NCBI RefSeq assembly: GCF_964204645.1
Contig: NC_134036.1
Location: forward strand, 5,157,600 to 5,221,599
Source of the DNA: Tubulanus polymorphus
Taxonomy: Eukaryota > Nemertea > Palaeonemertea > Tubulaniformes > Tubulanidae
Reading direction: 5' to 3'
Length of the DNA stretch: 64,000 bases
Shown: piece after piece, positions 45,497-57,100 of the stretch
How positions within the stretch are numbered: the first letter of the stretch is position 1
Layout: the number at the start of each line of letters is the position of its first letter
Translations under genes and position numbers: made by a program
Notes under the pieces: generated by a model
The model's input: the letters and a program-made list of their open reading frames with translations, nothing else
What the model was told of the DNA's origin: nothing
Database searches by the model: none

Positions 45497-46489
45497 ACAC
45501 TAGGATTGTGGAGTGATGGAGATCTCTGCGGAAACAACCACTGCTAGGTAGGACTGGGACTGGGTGAATAACTAACATGATGATGAAATTAAAATTATAA
45601 ATAACCATTTGGGGGTCGATAATATTAATAGTCGGTTCGGTGGCCTCTGAGCCTCGAATCTCTGGGTAAACAACCTTTTCCGATACGAACTATATAACCT
45701 TCCAACAATGCATAATGACATTAATTACCTGTCAATTCCGAAACGAGCCGTGATCGCTGGGAAAACGATCGAAACAATGTCAAAATTCCGGCCAAAATTT
45801 CGAAAATCTCCGCCGCTCGACGACCTTGAATCGATCGCGCTGTTCTATTCGTTGCGTCACGTCATAACCGCGTAATTAGTAAATCAGCATAATCAATAAA
45901 AATTTCCTTTCATGTTACCTTTTTATTAAACTTATTCTTCAGTATTCATTCTTAATCGAAATATATTTGTTCCGTTGATCAATAAACAATTCAATTAACT
46001 TGATTGTGACTCTGCTGACTGGCGTTGAATAACCAGGGACGCTGTGTATTTTACTTCCGGGTTACGTCGTTCGAAAAAACCTGAAAAATGACGGAAAATT
46101 GACGCTTTTTCCGGTAGAAATACGTCAGAGATCGCGATAATAAAGATTACTGGATTCTCAGTGGATAGAGCTTTTATTTGATAGGTAATTAGGCCTGTTT
46201 TGAGGAGCCCTTTGCCACTGACATCCAGTTGGATCGGTGAAAAAACTGCCGACAAAATGTCACAAAATCTCGACTCGATCGACGATACGAACGAGCATCC
46301 GAGCCTAGCCCAAAAAGCCTGATGTCTATTTCAACTTGATTTGAGAGCACATCAGGTGGTTTAGCTCGGTCAGTTTTGATGGTATATACCTGATAAAAGT
46401 CGGCCTAAAAGTCTTATTAGGACCATAAATATAAAACACTTCTTTTTAGTTAGGTGTTAGGCCTTCTTAGAACCAGTTACTGTCTACTC

Positions 46490-47000
46490 TAGTGTCTGTC
46501 ACACCTACCTGCTCTTCGTGCGACGTTTTGGTCCGTAATTTCGTTAATAATCAGTTGATCTGTAAATATTATGCATCAATTTGTTCAGTAAGGAATTTGC
46601 ATTCAGAAATAAATCATGAACTGGCATAAATTTGTGTTACCATCTAGGCCCTATCAGCGATAGTTAACCTAGCATACGCTCGCGTAATGCTGAAAAACGG
46701 TTTTTATGGCCCGTCACGTGGCGCCACCTACTGTATTTTGATATGCTAATGAGCAGGTGATGACGTCACTGTAACGTTTCCGAGCGTCCGCGGAGCGGAT
46801 TTTTCAGCATTACACGAGCGTATGCTGAGTAAACTATCGCTCATAAATAAAAACGAAGACAACGTTAGTAAAAATTATTGTTTATTTCTGAATGAAAATT
46901 CCTCACCGAACAAATTGATGCGTAATAAAGGTAGATAAACCGATTATTAACGAATTTACGGACCAAAACATCGCACGGAGAGCAGGTGTGACAGACAGTA
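46490..47000. mobile_element. Nested inverted repeats around a TIR element
   Basis: Outer arms of about 130 bp (46490-46618 and 46866-47000) are inverse copies; both contain words such as TTTTGGTCCGTAA and GCATCAATTTGTTC. Between them lies an inner element (46658-46848). Its own arms of about 44 bp pair (GCGATAGTTAACCTAGCATA with its inverse), including GCATACGCTCG and AATGCTGAAAAA. This reads as one foldback transposon inserted into another. Confidence 0.75.
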
Positions 47001-47146
47001 GTTAAATTAGTGCCGATCTCTAGAAGTGTATCCATGCACTTATAATAATAATGATGCCTCAGGCGTATACCCACCATTGGGTTTATGAAAAAAGTCTCGG
47101 CCCACTTGATCGTGAAAGTGTAACATAAGGTAAAAGGTAAAAGTAA

Positions 47147-48028
47147 ACATAAGGTCTTTGCATCATAAATGAAGAAAAAGTAAACATAAGGTCTTTGCGT
47201 CATGAATGAAGAAAAAGAAAACATAAGGTCTTTGCATCATAAATGAAAAAAAAGTAAACATAAGGTCTTTGCATCATAAATGAAGAAAAAGTAAACATAA
47301 GGTCTTTGCATCATAAATGAAGAAAAAGTAAACATAAGGACTTTGCATCATAAATGAAGAAAAAGTAAACATAAGGTCTTAGCGTCATAAATGAGGAAAA
47401 AGTAAACATAAGGTCTTTGCATCATAAATGAAGAAAAAGTAAACATAAGGTCTTTGCATCATAAATGAAGAAAAAGTAAACATAAGGTCTTTGCATCATA
47501 AATGAAGAAAAAGTAAACATAAGGTCTTTGCATCATAAATGAAGAAAAAGTAAACATAAGGTCTTTGCATCATAAATGAAGAAAAAGTAAACATAAGGTC
47601 TTAGCGTCATAAATGAGGAAAAAGTAAACATAAGGTCTTTGCATCATAAATGAAGAAAAAGTAAACATAAGGTCTTTGCATCATAAATGAAGAAAAAGTA
47701 AACATAAGGTCTTTGCATCATAAATGAAGAAAAAGTAAACATAAGGTCTTTGCGTCATGAATGAAGAAAAAGAAAACATAAGGTCTTTGCATCATAAATG
47801 AAGAAAAAGTAAACATAAGGTCTTTGCATCATAAATGTAGAAAAAGTAAACATAAGGTCTTTGCATCATAAATGAAGAAAAAGTAAACATAAGGTCTTTG
47901 CATCATAAATGTAGAAAAAGTAAACATAAGGTCTTTGCATCATAAATGAAGAAAAAGTAAACATAAGGTCTTTGCATCATAAATGAAGAAAAATTAAATA
48001 TAAGGTCTTTGCGTCATAAATGAAGAAA
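47147..48028 (+). repeat. 37-bp minisatellite (about 24 units)
   Basis: The unit reads GTAAACATAAGGTCTTTGCA then TCATAAATGAAGAAAAA, 37 bp. Variant units recur at fixed multiples: the TTAGCGTCATAAATGAGG variant at 47375 and 47597 (222 bp = 6 units), and the GCGTCATGAATG variant 555 bp apart (15 units). This indicates block-wise amplification. It ends about 75 bp before the dymeclin start codon. Confidence 0.97.
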
Positions 48029-48103
48029 CATCTTTTCTGATTTCTATAGGCTTAGCGTATTTTTCAGGCGTTGTATTCGAAGCGAAAGAAAGTGATCGAG
48101 ATC

Positions 48104-51100
48104 ATGGGTGTTAACAGCAGCAGCATCAGCGAACTACAGGACAACGAATACCTGAAACGTTTGTGCGGCGTAGAATCGATTTGTCCAAACGACCCGTTCT
48201 GGAATCAGTTGCTGTCGTTCCAGTTTCAACCGCCGAATGATGTGTAAGTTTGAACACCGTGTCCCCTGTAACCTACCCTTGGTCACCTGCTTAAAATCAG
48301 TGTCAAGGTTATACCTAGAGCTATTCAAGGGTGGGGTCTACCCATCTTCACCCCCGTCAAGAGATTCGAACCCGCACAAGTAATGAAATCACGCGTCGTG
48401 AGGCCCGGGGGCTGGTGGAAGCGAGTTTGGGGAGCGATACCAGACCCCTGGCGAGGGAGGTTGGGGTATTCCGTATAAGATACGCATTATTTTTCATAGA
48501 AATCCATGATTTTCTGTTAGGTATTCAGATTTTAATAGTACCGTGACTACATACTACGATAGGCCTAATTATTGCTGAGACTAATTTTCGAATTGTTTTA
48601 TCTGGATCAGATCCAAGATACTAGTTCACTAATTACAGCTCTCAAAGTCTACTGATTATGAGAATGCCTGGAAAATGGAGATTTCAGGATTTGTGGCTTA
48701 AACATGACGATTACCGGGTATAAGTCCCGGAATGTCATGACACTACATGAGATTGGTGATAGACACTATCAACCTTGAAATAGCCCCTTCCCCCGCCCCC
48801 ACTATTCGAAAAGAGCTACCTCAGCGAATGGGCTATTGAGCACCCATCTATGTAACTCCATTCAAATATTGCCGAAAAATTCCTCAAAAACTGATTAAAT
48901 TTGTGACTGGTGTTTTGTTTATTCGTTTTCACCCTTAGATCCGACATGCGTTTGCTGGAAGAGTCGACAATGGGAATTTGCAAGAATTTCGCGATCAACA
49001 ACTGTCGCACGGGTAACTTCGGCTCGCTGGTGCGAGTGTTCCTGCGTCGCGCCGCCGAACTGAAAGCTTCCGCGCAAACTGAAGAGTAAGTCTTAAAAAA
49101 ACCCGATCAAACCTTGCGGCAATCGATGTTCGACGCGGTAGGCCTATATGTTCCAAAGAATGGGGAAATTCGAACAAACTTTGGAATCTTGAAATAATAA
49201 TTCCTAGTATGGAAATATTTGGGAATTCGTGAAATTTTTCTCATATGAGGGAAATGTTTGGGAAATTCATTCATAAATTTTGCGTATTGCATTTGTAGAG
49301 CTGCCAACTGTTTAGAAGTTGTTTTAGAAGTTGGCAGCGCTGCATTTGCCGGGTACAACTTTCTTCAGCGGTTTCCCTTGAAAATCACTGTCATCGACCA
49401 CTCACCATTGAAATGTTGACTGTAGTGTGATGATATATGTCCATTTTTATGAAGGCCCCATTTTCCATTTGAGAAAATGGAGAAGTCATCCGTGAAATAC
49501 TTTGGAAAAACTTTGAAATTTTTAAAACTCATCTAACTGTGGGAACCATCCACCCGGGGTTCATATTTCGTTTTCTCTTTCTCGTTTAGTAACGTGTTCG
49601 TCTGGCAAACGTACAACGCTTTGTTCATCATTCGCAACATTTGCAAATATTTCATCGAGAACCTGTCGGAGGAGGTGATACTCGACGAGTTCGAAACTAG
49701 ACCCAGTCAATTAGCGGCGCCTGCTAGTAATACGTCAGCTAACGCCGATGGTACGTGTATAATCCGCATATATAGAACTGTATATATCTGTGTATTAATA
49801 CGAAACTACTACGTACCAAATAGTGTCGCCGTGGAGAAGAATTGGGCGTTGAAATTCGGCATGGTAGTCGATCATTGCATTTCATCTTATTTGTCGAATT
49901 AAACACTCTAATCTTTGTATACAGTAGATGATACTGAAGAAAAACCACAATTCGAATTTTATATGAAATAGTTTATTGAAACGAAACTAGATAGTTTCGT
50001 TTCAATGGATTATTTCATGTTAAATTCGAATTACGGGACTTCTTCGATTATCAATAGTATGACCTGATGCAACAGCTGTAACCAGGTGTGAAAATATTCG
50101 TAGGCGGGCCAAGCGGCGGCGGCAGAATTTCAGCCAATCAGTGATCAGTGATTCTGATTATAGACTTTCACTGCATCGATACAGTTTTACAGTGCTACAC
50201 TACCCATGCAGTCACAATGGCCCGGTTAGTAGAGCACAAGACTTGTGCACCTGATGGATCAGAAGTTAGCGAGGAGCGAGGTCGATGGATCAAGTCCGGC
50301 TTAGCTATGTACATCGCGGGACTTTGCTATACATTCCTCTCTCTCTCATCGATTCAAACCTAATGGCATCGCGAGACTCTGCTTCTTCCCTTCCTCGCAG
50401 GGATTCGAACCTGATGGCATCGCGAGACTCTGCCACGTTCCTCCCTCGGAGGGATTCGAACCTGATGGCATCACGGATCTGGTCTATAGTTTCTAATCTT
50501 TGATTTTCTATTCTGATTGCTTAAACAGGCGCTGGCTCGGTGAAGTTGGTCGCAGATTCAGCCGAAGGTGACGAGGAAACTCTCGCCGACGAGTTCATGA
50601 GTTGTTTAATCGAATTATTGGTCGACGTTCCCGTCGTGTAAGTAGATCGTACCTTTAAAAAACTTCATCCTTAACCGGTTCGGTGTATATACACCTGCCT
50701 TGACGGCTAAAGAAACCCAAAACAGAGCAGTAACCGATAGTCAAAACTGATTCTTCTTATAGGCCTATTATGCTGTAACGAAAACTTCGTGAGGCATTAA
50801 CAAAATGCTTGTCAGTCCCGCAGGGCTGCCAACTGTCCCTGATTGTCAAGAGCAGTCCCTGAAAATGCCTCACTGCTATGCTGTTGAAACTTGCTGTCCC
50901 TGAAAATATTTTCAACGGTCCCGCTGCAAATGTGGCTATTTTCCTCACAGTATTCCTGAAAAATCATATTTCTGTCTGATGTTGCAGTAGTTGAAAAGTT
51001 TTCGGTCTCAAGTGAAAAATTCTACATTGAATTTATATCGGATATAACAATGACATTTTCCTGAAATGACACTTTCCCAAACTTTCTCGGGGGCTAACTG

Positions 51101-54100
51101 TCGCCTGTACCCCGCTATGTATGGCTCTGTTCACAACGGTGACGTGTGTCGCCATCTTTCAATAGAGATAATAACTGTTCGATATTTACAGGGATACATG
51201 ACAGTTTACTGTGTATTGAATTCTATCACCGCACTGCGAATAGGCGATCGATTATTTAGATTGTTTACGCTCGTGTCGACGATATTTTTATTTTTAGGGG
51301 GTTTACGTACAGTCTACACCTGGAATCGTTGAACACGTTGTTCGTGTTGTTGTCGCTGCAGATGTTCACCACTCAGCCGGCGTGCACGTCGACGCTATAT
51401 CGGTTCATCATGCAGGGAAAGTGGTAAGTGTAAGATCGACGCTGAGAAAAGTACTCGTCCCGTTTGTACGCGATAACCTTCCTTGGCAAAAATTTGAATC
51501 CTATAGGCCACAGTACGAAACCCCGCCTGAGTAGCCCATGTTCGCGATCAGATCGCCTGTTGTATAATCGCTGAAGCAAATTTCAGTTCTAAGTCCTATT
51601 TGCGTAAAGTAAAGTGGCCAATTTAGACCTCCTCACTCAATGATATACATGAACAGCGATGGATCCTGTAGTTTTCAAAGTGCGGAGTTCAGATGAAGAT
51701 AGAAGGCGCTTTCTATGTACATCAAACGGGGTATTTAGAAAATTGACAGCTGACCTAAGAATCTCGTTAACGGTACAAAATCGACGATAATGAATTACCG
51801 ATGATTTCATCCGATTTCAATAACGGTTTAAATAAAAACTATGATGATGTTATACAAAATTTGATTATAGCAACCTACTGAACCAACTCTCGCAATTCTC
51901 TCTCTCTCTTTACAGTTCGATTCACGCGTGTTTGTTGATGAAGACTTTGCTGCAGAATTACATCAAACAAGAGAAATGCCCCGAGCAATTGAGTAAACCC
52001 GGCGGTTCGAGCATGCTGTATAACGCTACAGTGGCCGTCGCCTGTAAGTACATTCCTTCATAAATCAGCGCAATGAATATAGCATATATGGGTAGGTCAA
52101 GGCTGGTGGTAGGAGCATTTGATACTTGATGCCAGGTTAGGGATCATTCATTTATTGGAATTTTTTTAGATTTTCCCTATACGTTTAGCATCGGATTACG
52201 CAATTGGGCCCAATCTTGCCCTCCCCTAATGCATGTGTAATAGATGAATGACCCCTTAAGACTTTGGTCGATAAAGAATTGAATAGAGCCTTCGTAACCC
52301 TTTCAGTACAGTGCTGGCCATTCCCCCTCCCCCTGTATTAGTGAACTGGAAATTTTGAGTAATTTAACTAAAACTCCTAAAAATAAACAGGAGGTAGCTG
52401 AAATACTGAGGACATAAATTTTTTGGGTGTTGGGATAAATGGCGTATCTGTATTATGAAATACAAAAAAAAAAATGAAAAGAAATGTGACTTCACCAAAT
52501 CATTTGAACTCTGGGGGTAGCCGCTTGAACAGTTAAGTGCATCTACACTGCAGTGCGGTGTATAAATCGGTGTTCTGCGGCCAATTGCCAATTATTGACA
52601 GGTTCTTCTGATATGCGGCGAATTTACTTCAATTTCTTCAAAAACACGGTGTTCAAAAAAAAGTCTAAGTTTATAAGCTTAAAAGTTACTAATTATCAAA
52701 ATTATTAAACCTTTCACTTCCAACGCCACTGGTGTTTGACTTTGCTAGTACACTGCATGACAGTGTATCGATGATATCAGTAATTATAGTTTTCATCTCT
52801 ATTGAAAGATGGAAGCACCTGTCAAACGGTGAAATATTAGTAACAAACGATATACTGCACCGCGTTGTAGACACACTATAGCAGGAAGGTGTTCCTTATA
52901 ATAAGGATGTCGCTACTGAGGGAGTTTAAACCGTATTACGTTCAGTGCTTTCAAGAATTGTATTCGATTTATTTCCTGCAGCCGGTCTGTGGACGGTGGT
53001 GACGTTAGGTCTGGCAAAAGGCCAAGAAGCGCCAAGCGAGGAGACGCCGGCGGCAGACGCGCCGCTGTTAGCCAATCAGAGCTTGTTATTGATGTTGATA
53101 TTGACGAATCACTGCACGAGCGGACAGTCGGTTCACAATCCGTACAGACAGGCGCTGTTCTCATTCACTAACTCACAAGGTAAGTTTTCTTTTTAAGTCA
53201 AACTAAAATTCTTTTGAAATTGTTACCCTGGGTTGACTCTGAAGTTTTTTGGATGCGGGCAATCTGAATTGCGGGAGCCACCCCTTTCTCCGGTGGGTGG
53301 CTATGGGTGAAGTTTTTCGATTATGGCATGAATGAATCCTAAATCATGACTATTGGAGCCAACTCCTCATGAAGTGGATTACCTTGTATTGACTTAGCCG
53401 TTTTGGATCTGGGCAATCAGAAAAAATCAGAGTTGCCCTTTCTCTAGTGGGTGACTCGGCGTGCACTTATTTTTTGCATGATTTGAACCGAAATCGTGGA
53501 ATTTGGAGCCATCCCTTTATGAATTGGATAACTCATTTGGTGCATCCCCATATCGAGGGATGACTCCTGGTGGACTTAGTTTTTAGCAGCCTATATTCCT
53601 GTCGTACAAACACTTTGAGATCGTCTACACTGCAGTGCGGTGTATAAATCGATGATAGACTTAGCTGGTACACCGCAGTGTGGTTTTACGTTTAAACTTT
53701 TCTACTTATTATCCTTATGGAAAGATGGCAGCACTGTCTGTTGTTAAACATTTGAAATATTAGTGACTAACGATGATACACCTTTAGGCGTATGCTCATT
53801 ATACTTTCAAAATTTTCAAATCATCTCCGTCACTTGGTTAGCGTCGGAAATGGTCAGCGCTGAAGCAGTTAACCCTTTCAGTGCTGTTGTAATTAATACA
53901 CTCACTCGAAAGTGCTTGAGATGAGTTGAAAATGTGAAAAAAAATTCCACACCAGTCGTTGAATAATGGGCATACCACTATAATGCCACGGTGTATTGTT
54001 ATTCCACTATGTTTAACAGGTGCTGCCATCTTTGAAAATTGATAAGAACTTATTACCTTGAACACCAATGCACCGCCACAGGTGAACTAGCAAAGTCCAT

Positions 54101-57100
54101 CACTGATTCATCATACTGTGCGGTGTAGACGCGCTGAACGGGTTTCGATCGCGTTTCACGTTTCCTGATTTTTCAGAGCAAGACAGTCAGACGTCGTCGG
54201 ACCCGACGGAAGCGGTGGCCACGTTTAAAATCGACTACTCGCAGCTGTACGACGCGATGTGCCAAACGCTGAAAGACGACCAGACGACGTTGCTGCTTTA
54301 TACTCTGTTACACCGCAACGCGCACGTCAAAGCGTTCATACTGTCGCGTACTAACGTCGACCAGCTGGTAAGTGAGAATTAGATTGCGCTAGACTCGAGT
54401 TAGATCTTTGAAAAAAAAATTTTGCTGGCTTGACAGGACGGAGTTCGGCGTTACTGTAGACTCGGCTCGAGTCTGATATTTTGATTTGAGAGTGATATCT
54501 GAGTTGTATCGTACAGTAGACTCTCAACAAGTCTGATCTTTTGACTCGAAAGCGATGTCTGTGAGTTGTATGGTACTGTATACTCCCAAGTCTGATCTAT
54601 TTACTTGAAAGTGATATCTGAGTTTGCTGGTACAGACCACTCTGTTCAAGTCGAATTTTTTGACTTCAGAGTGATATCTGAGCTGGATGATATCTGTTAG
54701 TTGGATAGTAGACTCCGCTCAAATCAGACTTTGTTTATCAGATCAAGTTTTGACTTGAAAGAGATGTCAGTGAGTTGGATAGTAAAGAAGACTTTGCTCA
54801 TGTTGGGCCTTTTTAGCCTGAATTCCTTTCAACTGACCAGTCCACCGATTGGAAATTCGGGTCTTATCATTTAGTGTTCTTAAGAAAACAGATTTCTATT
54901 TTCTATTGTTATTCCCCGGTAGGTGATGCCCGTTTTGAAGATCTTATATCACGCGCAGGAAAAGAATTCTCACCACATTTACATGGCGTTGATTATCATA
55001 CTAGTCCTTAGCGAAGACGAAGTTTTCAACAAAAGCATTCACGAAATGGTAAGTCGCGCGTCCCACACATATGCGAAATAGGTTTTAGTTTATAATCCTA
55101 AAGCATCGATGTATACAAGATCCAGTTCCGCAGTGGTGAGTTAACTCCGAATTACAATTCGGTGATTTTCGATGAGTTGACTATAAGTCTATGGAAATGG
55201 GTCCTTGCCGTCATCATTGTGCCCCGAGGAAAAGATTGTTTGCTTCCTCCGTGGATATACAGGTCTCCAGCCTGGATACAGCATCCCCTTAGATGTTTGT
55301 CATTCTTTATTCTTCTAATTTTTGATCGTCCACATTTACATGTGTTCAGGAATTCACCTTAATTGAAGAAATTTCTAATTGAAAATGTACTACAAACACC
55401 CGACCTTAGATGTTTTATCAGCGCACTTTCAAAAACTGATTGTCCACACTTGACATGTGTTCAGTGCTTCACCTGAGACATTTTTAATCGAGAATGAACT
55501 ACAGACATTTGAATTTTATCCGTTTATTTTCAAAAACTGATCGTCCACACTCAAATGTGTTCAGGACTTCACCTGTGACATTTTTGATTGAACATGAACT
55601 ACAAACACCGGAAGTTAGACTTCACCATGGCACTCGTTTTCAAGATGTCGATTTCGTTTTTTTTCAGCGTTTGAAGAATATAACGTGGTTTAAAGAGCGT
55701 CAGATTACGGAGATTACACTCGGAGGATTACTGATTCTCGTCGTAATACGTACTATACAATTCAACATGACCAGAATGAGGGTACGCAGCACGAATCATA
55801 TCTATCTCTTTGAAAATTTCACGCACTCATATCTATTGCAATCCATTGATGGAATCAACTTACTTCGAAAAGTTTCTAACACGCTTTGACATATTGTGTT
55901 GATATTGGGTTTGTGCATGTAATTGTGATTGACAAAAAATGTCATCCTAAAGTATATGCAATCGGGATTAAGATTATATTGTTTATATCTAATGGTCTTC
56001 TTTTATCTGTATTTTCTCTTTTCTAGGACAAGTACTTACACACGAATTGTTTGGCAGCGCTCGCGAACATGTCCAGTCAGTTCAAAGCTCTGCATCCGTA
56101 TGTCAGCCAAAGATTAATCAGGTATGACCGGAGCAATAAAAACAAAATTAAGTTTAGTTTGATATTCAATTGAAGAAAATCTACTGGATTCTGTCATGTA
56201 CTGCGGTTAAGTATGAACTGGTAAAATTCTACCACGAGTTGGTGTCAAATACTGAGTAAGAGTTTGTGAAATACAGTAGACTCTGTCTCTTACTGCGGTT
56301 AAGTTGAGGCCGGTAAAATTCTACCCCGAGTTGGTGTCGAATACTGAGTAAGAGTTTGTGAAATACAGTAGACTCTGTCTCTTACTGCGGTTTAGTTGAA
56401 GCCGGTAAAATTCTAGCGCAAATTAGTGCCCAATAATACTAAGTAAGAGTTTGGGAAATACAGTAGACTCTGTCTCTTACTGCGGTTAAGTTGAGGCCGG
56501 TAAAATTCTAGCGCAAATTAGTGCCCAATAATACTGAGTAAGAGTTTGTGAAATACAGTAGACTCTGTCTCTTACTGCGGTAAAGTTGAGGCCGGTAAAA
56601 TTCTACCTCGAGTTGGTATATGTTGAAATACAGCAAACTTCAACTGACCGAGACTCGATACTTCCTTTAGTAATAATCATCATTGTCGATTTTTCGATGG
56701 TTCGTAATTTTCGCTACGCATCTTCTCGATTTGCAGCCTATTTTCACAGCTGTGCAAGAAGCACACAAAACTGATCGAACAGATACAACACGCGGCGTCG
56801 CAGGAAACGCGCAGTGTCGAAAGCGGCTCCGAGACCGACCTCGAACAGGAACACGTAAGTGACACGCATGTTTATCGAACGACATTCGGTTCATGATCGT
56901 CTACACTTCGCATGTGTTCAGTATTTAACCTCAGACATTTTTGATTTGAAATGAACTACAAACACTATATATAGATTTCATTTGCACACTTTCGGAAACT
57001 GGTTGTTCACACTTCACATGTATTCAGAATTTCGCATTGAGATATTTTAACCCTTTCAATGCTGACTAATCAATACCCTATAGTGCTGGAGATAATTTGA

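Larger units (their letters stand above)
45166..48103. other. Divergent SPC25/DYM intergenic region
   Basis: Shared upstream region of two housekeeping genes. It contains a TTAA-type MITE (45263-45496), a nested inverted-repeat structure (46490-47000), and the 37-bp minisatellite (47147-48028). A likely splice acceptor for a dymeclin 5' UTR exon lies at 48058-48067. No coding gene is seen. Confidence 0.6.

Noticed and set aside
47098-48030. CRISPR-like array of regular repeats
   Set aside because: The 37-bp units are contiguous with no unique spacers, in a eukaryotic gene leader. It is a minisatellite.
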